Positions 26,300 through 38,554 of a stretch of 64,000 nt of DNA are shown in pieces. A program made the translations under genes and the position numbers. The notes beneath the pieces were generated by a model. That model saw only the letters and a program-made list of their open reading frames with translations. It was not told the origin of the DNA and searched no databases. The DNA is from Corticium candelabrum. Lineage: Eukaryota; Porifera; Homoscleromorpha; Homosclerophorida; Plakinidae. How positions within the stretch are numbered: position 1 is the first letter of the stretch; each line of letters opens with the position of its first letter. Location: assembly GCF_963422355.1 (NCBI RefSeq), contig NC_085088.1, forward strand, positions 6,881,014 through 6,945,013, written 5' to 3'.

Positions 26300-26430
26300 T
26301 TACAGATAGTCGTGATATATCCTTGCATTATTACAGATAGTCGTGATATATCTTTGTATTATTATATATAGTCGTGATATATCCTTGTATTATTACGTAT
26401 AGTCGTGATATATCCTTGTATTTCTGCACT
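26300..26430. repeat. 31-bp tandem repeat, four copies
   Basis: AGTCGTGATATATC recurs at 26308, 26339, 26370 and 26401, an exact 31-base period with slight drift in the rest of the unit. Confidence 0.95.
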
Positions 26431-26960
26431 TTGTCTCCAACGTCAGTCTGCATGGTGCATCATGTCGCACGAGTCTGGTCCAGAGGGAGATTTTCGGCAA
26501 CGCTCCACGGCTTCTTCAAACAGCTATGCCAGAAATCGAGGTCATAAACCTATGGCCATTCATTTCCGTCGACGACTTCTTCTAGCGAGGTTTCGATTTG
26601 TCTGTGGCACCTTCCACCCAGTTCCAGCGTACCTCTCATCAGAGCATTCCCACCAGTCAACTGTTTGGCCGTGATCGATCCACTAGGTAACCGTCTCTTT
26701 CCCTATAACGCATATTTTAACAACCTTAGACTAGGACATCCATAAATACTTACTACAGCAATTTGAGACAATAAATTATTAGGACGAGAGTTCGCTGACC
26801 ATGGAAAAGATTTAAAGACGCTTTCCGAACAGTGCGAGATGCGTAGGATGTGAATGGCGAACACAAATGCCTTCTATCTACCAGTCACTACCCGTTTGCA
26901 GCATGAGCAACATGAGCAAAGAAATAATAAAGCCATTTGTTGGGCTATCACCGACTCAAG
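26430..26960. other. unassigned
   Basis: A short open frame (from about 26461, MSHESGPEGDFRQRS) is present but nothing supports a function. Confidence 0.3.
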
Positions 26961-28328
26961 TGTACTGTAAACGTGGAAATTTCCGCGTGTTTAAATTTTC
27001 GCGTTTTTTCCATCAGAGACCATTTCGTGGGTTACAATTTTCGCAGTTTGATGCATGTCACGTGGTTCTATGCATCACGTGGTCCACCTATGGCGCTGCT
27101 GAATTGATTACGTAAAGCGGGGGATGTAGAGAGAAAACCGTGTCTTCCGTAACCCACTGACGTTCCCGGTCTACCTTCTACGACAGTAAAGGCTGCAAAT
27201 GATTGTGTGTCGCTTCAAGAAGGTCCCCCTACGAGGGCTGACCGCAAGCGAAAAAGAGAGCGAGTACTACGTGTACAGTGCCTCGGAACGATTGAGCATC
27301 GCTCGTTATGCAAGCGATCATGGAGTTGCACGAGCAGCCAGACACTTCAGTAGTGTACTGAGCCATTCAGTGAACGAAAGTACGGTTCGTTCGATGCAGA
27401 AAAAATACGTCCAGAAGATTAAGCAACAGTCAGGTGAAGTTCCACTTGTCTCGGAAGAAACGTGGACGTCCATTGTTGATTGGTGATACATTGGATCACA
27501 TGATACGGAATTACATTTTGAAACTTCGAGAAGCAGGCGGTGTGGTCAGTGTACCCATAGTGATAGCAGCTGCTCGTGGGATCATCGCCCACGAAAGAAA
27601 GGACATGCTGAGTGAGTTTGGAGGTTCTTTTATTCCAACGAAGAACTGGGCTCGTTGTATGCTAGACAGGATAGGTTTTACCAAACGGAAGGGAACCAAG
27701 GCTGCAAAAAAAGAAATCTGGTGACCTCCCTGAGATAAAACAAAATTTTGTTTTTAAGTTTCTAGATGTAGTGAGTAAGCATCAAATCCCAGCAGATATA
27801 GTTGTGAACTGGGACCAAACTGCAGTCCGCAATGTCCCTTCTGGTAACTGGACTATGGAAAAGAAAGGGTCCTGTCAGGTTGCTATTGCAGGTTTGGATG
27901 ATAAACGAGAAATTACAGTATTACTTGCAGTCAACATGTTAGGTGAAACCCTACCCAGTCGAGTGATTTACCAAGGTACCACTGATCAATGTCATGCCAG
28001 ATATCAATTTCCTGATTCTTGGAACATAACTCATACTGCTTCCCATTGGTCAACAGAAAGCACCATTTTAGAATACCTAGAGAAAGTGGTCGACCCATAC
28101 TTTGTCCTGAAAAGACAGGAATTTAAGACTGCCCGAGAAGCACCATGGCTTGTTGATTGTTGATGTTTTTGAAGCCCATCGAACAGACGCTGTAGAAAAA
28201 TTCCTAGATGCAAGGTACATTTCTGTGTTGTATGTGCCAGCGTGCTATACAGACAACTTGCAGCCATTGGATTTGACTGTCAATAAGTCATTTAAAGAAG
28301 ACTTACGGCAGTCATTTCAAAACTGGTA

Positions 28329-30292
28329 CAGTAGGACCTCAAAGATACGAACACCAGACAACCGAACTGACCGGTCAACCGAACAGCATGCTCTAGCGCG
28401 AGCGCGCGCTCTTGCAAAAATTTGATCACGTAATGTAGCCACGCGCACGCGCACTTTTGAGGCGTGGCCTAGCGCTAGCCACGTGGTAGCTGATCCAAGA
28501 TGGAGGCAAAGGACAAGCCTAAGAGAAAGCGAGTCAATTTATCTATTGAACAAAAGATCGAGATTCTTGAGAAGCTGGACAGAGGTATTTCTAATACAGC
28601 TATTGCTTCTGAATATAGCATTGGAAAATCCACAGTAACTGATATACAGAAATCTAGGAGCAAAATTACTCAGTTTGCCGTTGAAGCTAAAGACAGCAGT
28701 AGTTTTAAGAAGCGTTGCATTGTTAGGAGAGCTGATGATGACCAATTTGACAAGGCCATGCACCTTTGGTTCACACAAGAACGGCACAAAGGCACTCCTC
28801 TGAGTGGGGTTGTTGTCATGGAGAAAGCCAGGCTGATGCACCAGCAAATGTATCCAGATCGGTCACCAGATGATTTCAAGGCTAGCACTGGTTGGCTTCA
28901 TAGATTCAAGCAGAGGCATGGTATTCGTCAACTAAGCATGCAGGGAGAGTCTCTTTCAGCTAATCCTCAGTCTGCTGAAGCATTCAAGCTGTCTTTGCAT
29001 AAATATATTGAAGATCATAAGCTTTCCATCCATCAGATCTTTAATTGTGATGAGACAGGTCTGTGTTGGCGCCTGCTGCCGAACAAAACCCTGGCAGATG
29101 GTTCTGAAAAGGCTGCAAAGAATTGCAAATCCCCTAAAGATCGGGTAACATTGATGGCAACTGCCAATGTCAGTGGAGATATGCGTAGCCCTCTGGTCTT
29201 TATTCACAAGAGCGCTAAGCCTCGCTGTTTTTCAGGGGTCAACATGTCATCTCTACCAGTCCATTATTATAGCCAAAAAAGTGCCTGGATGGATCAATCA
29301 ATTTTCTTGGACTGGTTTTTCAAGCACTTTGTACCAGAGGTGAAGCGTTACTTGAAATCAAAGTCATTGCCACTTCAAGCTCTTCTCATTATGGATAATG
29401 CACCATCCCACCCTTCAGTAGAGGCTTTGAGTTCTGAAGGAATGAGTTGCATGTTTCTGCCCCCCAATGTCACAAGTCTGGTTCAACCTATGGATCAGGG
29501 AGTGCTGGAGAACCTGAAGCGCAGGTACAAACGAGAGCTCATGAGAAAACTGCTGCTTCAATCTGAATCGAGTGAAGACTCCTTCATTTCCTTCAGCAAA
29601 AAGCTGACCATAAAAGATGCGGTGTACCTGAGTGCTAAATCTTGGAACGAAATTCCTGAAGTTTCTCTCTGTCGTGCTTGGAATAAGCTAGGGTTTGGTG
29701 GTCGTAGTATGGGTGATGCTTCTCGGATCGATGCCAGTGAATCCGAAGAAGAAATTACCTTTGAAGTATGTTCCCAGTTGGGCATCAATGAGGAAGAAAT
29801 GGAGCAATGGCTTCTTGCTGACAAGGATGAAACTGGGTCTCAATCGCTGACTGATGAAGAAATTATCGACTCTGTTCAGGTCCAGGATCAATCGGACAGT
29901 GAAGATGAAGCTGAGCACACTGATGTAGCTAAGATTAGCCACACAAAGGCTGTTGATTGCTTTAGTGTCTGCTTGGAATGGTTAGAGCAGCAGCCTGAAG
30001 CCACCCCCATGAATCTCATGCTTTTGAGAGAGCTCCTGGACCTTGCAGGACAAAAAAGGGGTTCTGCCTTGAAGCAAAAGACAATGGATTGTTATTTTAG
30101 TAACCCTTGAATTCGTTCTTACACTCTCACAGTTACTGTAGTTCACGTACTTATCCTTTTTGTTAGCCATACAGTGTACTCCTGTTTTCACAAGTTATGT
30201 AATCATCGATATTACAAACTTCAGACTTATGAACATTTCACAATTACGAACACCCAATTTCCCGAGGTGTTCGTATCTTTGAGGTCCTACTG
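28329..30292 (+). mobile_element. intact Tigger/pogo DNA transposon
   Basis: The left end, CAGTAGGACCTCAAAGATAC, continues to GAACACC. The right end (30266-30292) is its exact reverse complement over about 27 bases. TA duplications lie at 28327-28328 and 30293-30294. The element is 1,964 bp with one uninterrupted transposase gene, and nothing in it is visibly broken. It sits in a Tyr codon of the outer transposase. Confidence 0.95.
28500..30110 (+). CDS. Tigger transposase, full length
   Basis: The 536-residue protein has a psq HTH (LSIEQKIEILEKLDRGISNT, residues 15-34), a CENP-B-type second HTH (about 75-145, ending GWLHRFKQRHGI) and a DDE_1 domain. Catalytic Asp residues are D184 (FNCDETGLCW), D299 (LLIMDNAPSH) and D332 (QPMDQGVLENLKRRYKREL). 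The C-terminal third is acidic and ends in a leucine-rich helix. Length and order match complete Tigger/jerky proteins. The start ATGGAGGCAAAGG at 28500 lies about 170 bases inside the left TIR, as expected. It has no frameshift, stop or lost catalytic residue, unlike every other pogo-class copy in this window. It may be active or very recently so. It would cut and rejoin DNA at TA sites in the nucleus. Confidence 0.93.
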   Translation: MEAKDKPKRKRVNLSIEQKIEILEKLDRGISNTAIASEYSIGKSTVTDIQKSRSKITQFAVEAKDSSSFKKRCIVRRADDDQFDKAMHLWFTQERHKGTPLSGVVVMEKARLMHQQMYPDRSPDDFKASTGWLHRFKQRHGIRQLSMQGESLSANPQSAEAFKLSLHKYIEDHKLSIHQIFNCDETGLCWRLLPNKTLADGSEKAAKNCKSPKDRVTLMATANVSGDMRSPLVFIHKSAKPRCFSGVNMSSLPVHYYSQKSAWMDQSIFLDWFFKHFVPEVKRYLKSKSLPLQALLIMDNAPSHPSVEALSSEGMSCMFLPPNVTSLVQPMDQGVLENLKRRYKRELMRKLLLQSESSEDSFISFSKKLTIKDAVYLSAKSWNEIPEVSLCRAWNKLGFGGRSMGDASRIDASESEEEITFEVCSQLGINEEEMEQWLLADKDETGSQSLTDEEIIDSVQVQDQSDSEDEAEHTDVAKISHTKAVDCFSVCLEWLEQQPEATPMNLMLLRELLDLAGQKRGSALKQKTMDCYFSNP

Positions 30293-30739
30293 TATGGCGA
30301 TCAGGTCCGACAACAGCTAGACAGGGGTACTTCTATGTGCGACATTACTGTAGACCTCAGATTGTCATCTATTAAGAATTTGCATGCTGGCTGGATTGTA
30401 CACGCTTATAAGGCAATATCTGAGCGTCCTAGGCTCATCAGAAGTGGGTTTCTCAGGCTGGTCTATGCATGCCCTTGCCCCTTTCTACACTGCTGTGATG
30501 GACAAGAGAAGTAACAATGTGAGAACAAGAGTTTTTTCATACCTAGCACGTCAGTAGCTTGTGTTTGTGGTGCAGGTGGCATATACCTCACAGTTGCATT
30601 GCCCTCACCTGCCCGGTCTTTAATTCAATCATCTCCCATACACTCATCATCGGGAACACCTGGTTGAAACGTGTGGCACTGCGGTACCGTGTACACAACT
30701 CACCTTGTGCGCAAAATTTTTAAAACCGCAGTACTTATG

Positions 30740-33500
30740 CGGCCCGATGATACCTGCAGCTGTAGTCAGTAGTGCGGCGGAGAAATACACCACAGTTCGT
30801 AGTCTACAATTTGTTCATTCTCATCATCTCGTGCAACAAACTCAAATAATTATGATTTGCAAAATCAAAATCAATTTCACCGCCTCAACAATCTGGACTA
30901 CCTACTCCACAGGATACGCAGTAGCCGTCGATCAACTTTTAGCTGCAGGTTCAATAAAACCTAACCCCAGTGGCTGAGGCAAAGACGGCAACAGTATCTG
31001 AATACTAAAGTCGAAAGGTTCAACAACATACAGAAACTCAAACAGAAGAACTTGTAAAGAAAGCGGTATACGAGTCAAAATAAAAGGTTAATTCCTCGAC
31101 GCGCAGCGATATCAACCGGAAACATACAGGAATGTGCTAAACAATGGAAAAGACTGCACGTGCCTTGGGTGCCAATATTCCTGCGCTTGTACTACAATGG
31201 GAGAGGCACGTGATACAACACAAAAACGAAGCATCCTGTCCCAAACAATAAGAGTCTCATATTGAACAAACAATGCTATTGCCTCGTTTGTGAGGTAGGA
31301 AAGTTGTACCGACACGTTCCTTGATAATTGTATATGGTGTTGTTAGCAGCAGTTAGTCAAAAATTAATTGTCGAATATAGTAAACAGATATATACTGTAA
31401 ACAGTCAATACCACGGTACTCGTACTAATACGACAGATTCCAGTAACATATCAAAATTCGTTGAACGGTAACATGTGTAAAAACTACACGTGGAGACAAA
31501 AGCCGCACGTGAGAAAGCTAGAGAGAAAGCTAGCTTGAAAGGAATTCGGAACTAAATGAGGCTACCAAAACTAGAGAATTCAGAGTGAAAGAAAAACTCA
31601 ATAAATTCATGGCTGACAGATAATCCCACACCATGACAAATAATGATGGGTTTCTGACAGATGTTAAACATACAAAATGTCGAAAAAATCGACACATTCT
31701 CCAAGCTTGCAGCAGCGTTTATTTTCAGTGTTACCCACATTTGGCAATCATACAAGAATATCAAAGCAAAACCAAAGAATTCAGATGCAGTAAACCCCTT
31801 ACCGGACGACAACACATTAAAGTGAAGTGCTGTTCCTGCAAAAGCTAGACGCCCTAAGGTCTTTAGTAGGGGATCAACTCAAACAACTCTCTGTCAGTAG
31901 TTATGTCATGGAGAAGCGAGCAGCAGAGAAACTACTGGACACTTGCTAAACTATACATAACCCAACATTTGCTGCAGTGAAAGAAGAAATAAACAAACGT
32001 GATCAGTAAAGTTGAAGAAACAGGGAAACTGTTTTGCTGTATTGCATATTAATAGTGCATAGTTATGTCACGACCAAAAAATCATAACCCTAACCCTAGG
32101 CCCAAAACCTTCGCCTTATAATAGGGTGTTCAGTGCGTACTGTTCAGCGTCGTCTGTCAGAACAGTTTGTCAGTTGGACAATCTTACACCGGTGTTCACT
32201 GTGAACATAATCCAATAACATTGGTATCGCCTTTGTAAAGAATACGCAGTTAGAAACAATACAGAAGCCTCTGCATTTCCTATTTAAAACTTCATGAGAC
32301 ACTGTCGTGAAAAAACACAACGTGTAATTCCTGAGAGGTGATCAGCATGCGTCAGGCATGTACGTTAGAGTGTAGAAGGCCATCACTGGAAGATTGAAGT
32401 GGAACGAACCCTGACTTAGATTAATTCGGATGTCAATAATTCCGATTCAAAGCAGAGAAGTACGATGAAGACCATATGTAACTGCTAACCATGTAGTCTC
32501 AGTAGTTATGCAGAAACCGGTTTAACATTTGTGATATCCTGTGCGAGCACTTCCTTGCTTACTCACACCCTGACATCTGGCGAAATGCTGCGCGAAATGT
32601 GTTTGCTGTCCTACAATCTGACATGGATGCAGTATTATTTGATGACATATAAGTTATGAGAAGGGTCTGTGCACAGTCTGAATCGAGTTTTGGATTCCAT
32701 GTTTGAACGTTGAGATCTGCTGACTTCAGCTGTAGGAAAGAGATAACCGTTGAGCTAGAAGGAAAAAACAACGACATGATACTGCGGTGTACGACATTGA
32801 AGAAATACAATAGTTGCTCCTTGATGTGAATATCACACCTATGGGCTCTTGATAACATTTCCAGAAGCTGTAAACTATCCGGTTTTCAACAGCTGAAGAA
32901 GTACGATGCAAGAATAGAAATTACCTGGAAACAGCTAAGCGCCTTGGTCACCTTTTTCCAGCCTATTGCATTAGAGGTTTGGACGTTGGGGAAATCCAGG
33001 TAAAGATCTATTACTCAAAGCATCTAGTTTATAACAACAATGCCTACAAAATCATCGCCATTTGAGACGACAGTGCAGGAGACGTCTTGCAATTCAATCA
33101 CAAAAGCAAATGCAACAACAATATTTGGCAAAGTTTCAGCAACACTTGGCAAAGAATGTCCAGAACCGAATAGCCTAGACGCACATTACTCTGCCATAGA
33201 TTTTACTTAAATGTCTACAAAGCAGTAAGTGTGAGTGAGTGGGTTAGGTTGTGTTGTGTTGTGTTGTGTTGCTTTTCTTGAGTCTTCCAATGAGTTTAAG
33301 TGTATGTAGTGTTATTGTGAGAGAATAACTGGATGTGATGTTGACAGAACACACATGTTTGACAGAAAGCGGCTGGCATACAGATTCTGCCATTTACACG
33401 AGTGAAATTCCCACTAGAACATATCGAAGTCATTCTTTAAATGCCAAGAGCGCTCCGTCCTTTTCATAATCTACTCACATTCGGATAAACAACACAGAAC
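30740..33500. other. unassigned, gene-poor
   Basis: No reading frame here matches a family I recognise. A (TGTTG)n run lies at about 33249-33272. Scattered frames, such as one starting near 31633, are short and unsupported. Confidence 0.4.
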
Positions 33501-33508
33501 TAGACATC

Positions 33509-34530
33509 ATGAGTGAACTGTTCGCTAGGCAAATGACAACAACAAGAGCACAGGTAGGAGAGGATGTGATATGTTAAAAGCGTCAATTCGTAGCAAGACC
33601 ACCTGCAACTGTGACCTCTCGCCAGAGGCTCAGCTGGATTGCGAGGAATGAATACAAGGCACGCATCGAGAAGACGTCCTCTGTGCAACGTAAGTTGGAC
33701 AGCAACAAGCCTGTAAGCCTTCGTGGTCTTAATGAAAATAGCCAGAGAAGTAGGGAACATAGTGTCGACAACACCGTCATTGAAGCACAACTCGAGAAGA
33801 TGGCACATCCGACAAAGAACTTCCAACACTGGTTTAAGTTCAACAAAGATCGACCGTGACTTCCCAAGTACCAGAAGCAATACCTTCGGCACGGTCAGTA
33901 ATCCACAAGCAGCTTTCAGTCTATAAAAGATTGATTGAATACACTTAGCAGTTTGCGTGCAATAGTGTAATGCAAAACTGCAGAATAGTAGATAGATAAT
34001 TCGATTGTAATAGAAACACGTAATTGCCACTAAAAACTTGCTGTGGATGCCAGTGTTGCATGAAAGTAACTTCATGATGATAAAACAATTCGTTGATTGC
34101 CTAAAGAGGAAGCATGTACGCATTAATCAGAGTTTGTTGCACAACTGCATCTACGTATATACGAGAGCTTACTGGTAACTAGAAGAATCAGTACGTAGGG
34201 TTAGACAGGAACGTCTCCCCTCAGCCTCTTTAGGTCCTGGAGTCCTCTGAATTTGTTGTTCGCTGTTACAGAAGTTAGCTACAGCTACAGAGGGTTCACA
34301 AGAGCGTGTCATAACGACATCCGTCCGAACAAAGGGTTCCTCCCTAGGCAATCCACTTGGTGCCCAGAGCAGAAGAGTGGAACAATCTCCTGTAAGAGTT
34401 CTGAGAAGATTGCACTCTGGTGGAGACCCTACATTGAAAATCCGTCTTCTATCCGCCACTCTGTCAAGTAGTGAGCATGCGCAGTTACAGTTACCTCCAC
34501 CAAACATCCTCCGGCTCAAAAAGCAAGAGG
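33509..34530. other. possible exons of an unrecognised gene
   Basis: ATG 33509 opens MSELFARQMTTTRAQ with a GTAGGA donor. 33633-33695 reads RLSWIARNEYKARIEKTSSV before a GTAAGT donor. 34259-34530 stays open in one frame (SVRTKGSSLGNPLGAQSRRV). I could not connect these in phase with each other or with the exons at 34610-35403. Confidence 0.25.
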
Positions 34531-34609
34531 GTGGTTGAGCTGGTGGATCTCCACCGCCTCATTCGGTACAGATAAATGAAGCGTGCAGAAACTCTACCAC
34601 CTCAACCAG

Positions 34610-35403
34610 AAAAAGAAGGAGAATAAACAAATGAATAAACAGCTACGTTCTAGCATGAATCGTGTCAAACGAAATAAAGAGCAGGGTAAATTCTAATTGC
34701 ATCCTTCTGAGATTGATTATTGCAGAATTTAAAGATAGTAGACATTAGGAACAAATGAGTGCGGGTTTCAGACTCCTAGGGACGGATCGCTACCAAGTCG
34801 CAAAAACTCACATACTACTGCCAAGCTGCAATTACAGATCACTGAACAACATATCTCTACCCGTAGTTCATGACTAGACATAGAACCTCCTGCGAAGATC
34901 GGCTCTAAGCTTGGAAGTTCATTATGGCCTGTACAAGATGTAATTTCTAAAATATATGCAAGTCTGCTCCAGGTTTTGTAATTAGATAGTGTCATAAAAC
35001 TAACAACAAACTATTTCAATATAGATGAGCGAGAGAAACTGTCAGAAGAACTCTTAAGAGACGGTAAAAATAATTCCTGTCGGTCTTTTCTTGTTGGGAG
35101 ACTTCTCATCTCTTGGTGCTTGTCAAATCCGGGTAGCTATCGTCTCTAGATACCGTTTGCACAGTGGAACGAGTGTTTTCAAACCGGTTCATTTTCTCTC
35201 TTTTCGTTGTCTCTGATTGAGAAGACTTGCTCTGCGTGTAACCGTCCTATACAGCTAGATTTCTACCTATTTTAGGTGGATTGAGAATCAGACTGTACGA
35301 GAATCTATTTGTGCTATACGAAGAGGTATTAGAGGCAGTCCCTCAGTACAGAAACGTCAACGACGTAAATAGCCTAGCCAGAGTGCAGAGACATCACTAT
35401 TAA
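34610..35403 (+). CDS. 3' exons of a coiled-coil-like hypothetical protein
   Basis: Three exons fit each other in phase: 34610-34685 (KKKENKQMNKQLRSSMNRVK, RNKEQ), 35025-35063 (DEREKLSEELLRD) and 35276-35403 (GGLRIRLYENLFVLYEEVLE, then AVPQYRNVNDVNSLARVQRH, ending HHY and TAA). Each has AG/GT borders and the phase-1 junctions agree. The product would be a charged helical segment, probably coiled coil, then a short conserved-looking tail. The family is unknown. Upstream exons are probably in 33.5-34.5 kb. Confidence 0.4.
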
Positions 35404-36880
35404 GTCATTCTCAAGAATCAAACTGGTATGTGGCGCGACATGTCGTCACCAGACTTCCGTTTTCTCGTTACACACGCAAGGTTTGGTAAAGGCAAAAGTA
35501 GAACAGTTAGAGTCTAGCCTAGCGATGCAGTAGGCCAAGTTTTGTCTTTCAAACGCTTATTTAGTGCAAGTTACAAAGCACAACCAAAGTGCGCTAAGGA
35601 TGACGTCAACGTGTTCGGAAACGAACACGAATGTAAGAATAGATTACATTAGAAGGGGCCGTTGTACGGGCTTCAAACTTAGCAATTACATTCAACCAAT
35701 CAGAGAGGACATCGCCTTGGTTTATTTGCATTTTTTCTGTCATTGTGTGAGAATGGCGTCTGACTCTTCACGGCATTCTGGCGAGCATCAAAAGCTCCGA
35801 AACGTTCAGATTTTATCAACCTCGACCTTTTTCTTCTTTCGGGAGATGATGAAGCTGACTTCGCGAGTTTAGCTGTCCTTGATCATCGAGATAGCGACTT
35901 AGAGATGAATGATCCTCTTCAATCTATCTAACTGGCAAATCTGACACTGCCGTTTCTCTAGAAAGGACAACCATGAGAAGAGTGCTGCAGTACCTCAAAA
36001 GGTTGCCTCGACATCAACAACACACAATCAGTGTCCAGGACAAGATCCGTGTTACCCAATGCAGCAATAAATAATAAATGCTATGAATCTAAAGTTGCCA
36101 AACAAGTCGCCAAACAAGAAGAGATTACGGAAAATGTGAAAGTTGTAATAGGTACATGGAGGCAACTACCTTGCGAGTATTATAATAAATTTGCGTACTT
36201 TGTTGCTTTCTTTTCAAATTTGTTTCACGGCATGCTACTTTAAAACATCTACACAAGATATGTTGTATGTTGTAGTAAAATGGTACAATTCTATGACATT
36301 AAAAACGCTAATGTCTTTGCTATTGCTCTGACTCTAAATATTTTTAGCATAGAGTGAAGGTCACTAATTCCAGACGAAAGAATCAAAATTCCTCCTTTGC
36401 ACGCATAACTAACACACGACATGAAACTGCTCATTAACTCCATGATACTCCAAGCTGTCTTTCCTTTTTCCTATAACTGCAAAGTAATACCAAAAAGCCG
36501 TGATATTCGGATGGTGAGTGTTCCATGCTACAGAAACTTTTTGCTCAAAAAGACAACTGTAGCGAGGTGATGTAAACAGAGTTCCCTACAAAATTTCAAC
36601 AGCAACAGGATAGTTGTACCAATATCCAACGCGAACCTCTAACACACAATGAACAATATTACCTTAATGTTGATGGAAAGATTAAAACCTTCCTTATCCT
36701 TGAATAAAAATATTTTAAATGTTCAATGTGGATTATTAAATTAAATTGACAACAAATTACGCATGTAGTGACGTGATAATTGCAGCATGAGCGTAGTTTC
36801 GCGAGGTGCAGTGATGGCGCGAAAATACGGTTTGTATGAATAAAAGCCTTCGAAATACAACAGTGTCGACGAAGACAGCT
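35404..36880. other. unassigned; possible 5' end of a gene near 35754
   Basis: A CCAATCAG box at about 35695 precedes ATG 35754 (MASDSSRHSGEHQKLRNVQI), whose frame ends at 35869. A shifted frame continues acidic (GDDEADFASLAVLDHRDSDL). A frameshifted or misread first exon is possible; nothing confirms it. Confidence 0.25.
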
Positions 36881-36899
36881 CGCTTCGGATCTATTGAGC

Positions 36900-37420
36900 A
36901 GTAAACACAAAGAACAGACTTCGAAGACTACGTGGACAGACTTGAACATTTTTTTTCCGTCAGCAAGGTCGCATTTATTGCTGAGCTTACAGCGGCGCAG
37001 CTAGGTGGCGAAGCAGAGGGGAAGTTTCTTGCCATTCATGGCCCAAGACGTTGATGTTGATGAAAGATTTACTAGCGCCAGCAAAACTTAGCGACAGGAC
37101 GTACCTCGCATTAAAAGCCACACTGCTCCAACACATCAATCCCAAGCGTCTGTTCACTGCAGATACATTTCGATTTCAATGCACGTACGCAAGAAAGCAG
37201 ACGAAACAGCAACGCAGTTTGCCGCGGCCTTGAGTCACTTGGCTACCACGTGTCAGTTTGCGAGAAAGTGTTGGACGGAGACGCTGCAGGACAGTTTTGT
37301 GTAGGGGCTGAGAAGTAACATTCAAAAGCTGCTACAGAGAAAACTCAACTCTGCAAAGCCTTGCAGGAGGAAGAAGTATGCATCATTAGTGTTGTCAAAG
37401 TTTGCCAGATACAGCAAATT
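36900..37420 (+). pseudogene. Ty3/Gypsy-type gag relic
   Basis: Pieces in three frames read FEDYVDRLEHFFSVSKV, HINPKRLFTADTFRFQ, LESLGYHVSVCEKVLDGDAA and QFCVGAEK. They follow the usual order of animal Gypsy gag proteins (W..Y..RLE.FF; HF.PKR..I.ERF.F; L..LA..C.F; LRD.LVCGL). There are multiple stops and shifts. LTRs were not identified. Confidence 0.55.
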
Positions 37421-37599
37421 CCATCAATTCCGTATTTTTAAGAAGTCTGTGGACTTCCATAATCTTTCTACTGTGAAAATGGTTCTGTCCTGAATAATAG
37501 GCGACGACAAGTAATGTATCAAGGAGTTGTCGTCTCAAGCCTTGCAGAAGCCAACTAGGTTCTTGCACGCAGCAAGAATGCTTATGCTGAAAGTATTAG

Positions 37600-38190
37600 T
37601 ATGTGTCTGAAGAATCGTGTGAATGACGAAAACATAGCGGCATTGAATGCTATCGTGACCCACCTGACTACCCACGGATGGGAGAAGGCAAGTGAAGTAA
37701 CGTTTGGAGAATCTGCAGCCTTTGATCGTTTGCTTCTTCTTTCAGAATGATATTCTATGTTTACCTATGCCGAGCAGTACCTGAATATGGCTGTTGAAGA
37801 CTCTCGAAAAATCTGGTGAAAGCTTATCAATTCTGCGCAATCTGGCAAATGGAAGAACATTTTGCTGATTGAGCTTTTCACTTCCTGCGTTAAATGGTGC
37901 CGTTGAAAAAGTATTCTAAAAAATGGACTAAAAACTGCTCATCGATGTCGCTTAATAACTGAAGATCGCCTAGATGAATTGGTTCGTATCAGTATGGCTT
38001 GCCGTTGAAACCGTGGGATGTATCTCTTGCCATAAAACTCTGGTGGAATGACAAGTTGCGGAGACAGCAGTCTGAATCAGGAAACCAAGGTGTTGTCACA
38101 GGCGTACCTGAATTTAGTTCACCAATAGATACGGCAGATTCAACAGCTACAAGAAGAGCTAGGTTAACTCTACAGAACTTACTGCATTAG
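37600..38190 (+). pseudogene. hAT transposase C-terminal relic (ZNF862-like type)
   Basis: Broken pieces include a degraded SLPALNGAVEKVF, where the family has SxxxVERxFSxM. An open run then reads LKTAHRCRLITEDRLDELVR followed by ISM and, in a shifted frame, LPLKPWDVSLAIKLWWNDKL. This is the hAT dimerisation domain and its WW-containing tail. It lies between the Gypsy gag and integrase relics, suggesting a nested arrangement, though no terminal repeats were found. Confidence 0.6.
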
Positions 38191-38554
38191 CGTGCCCAAA
38201 TGCATTAGTCTTGCATCATCATAAACATTTAACCACCTTACTATTATTCAATGACTTTCTTTTTGTGGTTGTATTGTTTCATCACAGGCAAGTTGTTTTG
38301 AGAGATTCTAAATATAAACGTATTGTTTGTAAACGTGCTTCTCTGTTTTAACACTTTCTTTTGTATCCAAACATGCTTGGTTGCTTGCAAAACACTACTC
38401 ATTTATGGCTAGAATAAGGGTATTGCGAATACAACTATTTGGTGATGAATACATAAAGAAATCCAAGACAAAGTACGTGCTTGCCAGAAATATTTAGTGA
38501 ATCAGAAGGCTCTAGCAGTAGCTCATCTTCAACCATGAGAGTAGCCTATACAAA

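Larger units (their letters stand above)
27199..30500 (+). pseudogene. IS630-Tc1-mariner class transposase, split and frameshifted
   Basis: The N-terminus reads YSASERLSIARYASDHGVAR then VNESTVRSMQKKYVQKI (HTH). After a frameshift near 27460 it continues RGRPLLIGDTLDHMIRNYI and FIPTKNWARCMLDRIGFTKR. After another break comes the DDE core IVVNWDQTAVRNVPSGNWTM (first Asp), LIVDVFEAHRTDAVEKFLDA (second, after a frameshift near 28150) and DNLQPLDLTVNKSFKEDL (third). At QNWY the Tigger element interrupts; the reading resumes at 30293 as GDQVRQQLDRGTSM then VDLRLSSIKNLHAGWIVHAY. The WD(Q/E)T..PxxxW pattern resembles a pogo-like lineage common in aquatic animals. Three frameshifts plus the insertion make it inactive. 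Confidence 0.8.
26965..30731 (+). mobile_element. mariner/pogo-class element interrupted by a Tigger insertion
   Basis: Its transposase is readable on both sides of the inserted Tigger. The left border is set at TA 26963 before CTGTAAACGTGGAAATTTCC. At the right, the reverse complement of 30705-30731 starts CTGCGGTTTTAAAAATTTTG, which is similar but diverged. The terminal assignment is tentative; the interruption is clear. Confidence 0.5.

Noticed and set aside
26300..26430. 31-bp repeats at even spacing, CRISPR-like at first glance
   Set aside because: The repeats are contiguous with no spacers; it is a simple tandem array in a eukaryotic genome.
28150..28425. separate small gene ending in RARALAKI
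   Set aside because: It is the outer mariner-class transposase read into the left end of the inserted Tigger.
32084..32102. CCCTAACCCTAG resembling telomere repeat
   Set aside because: Only two units, no array and no subtelomeric pattern; likely chance.
33500..34123. minus-strand 207-codon frame
   Set aside because: No recognisable motif or splice context, and plus-strand exon-like segments overlap it; probably chance.
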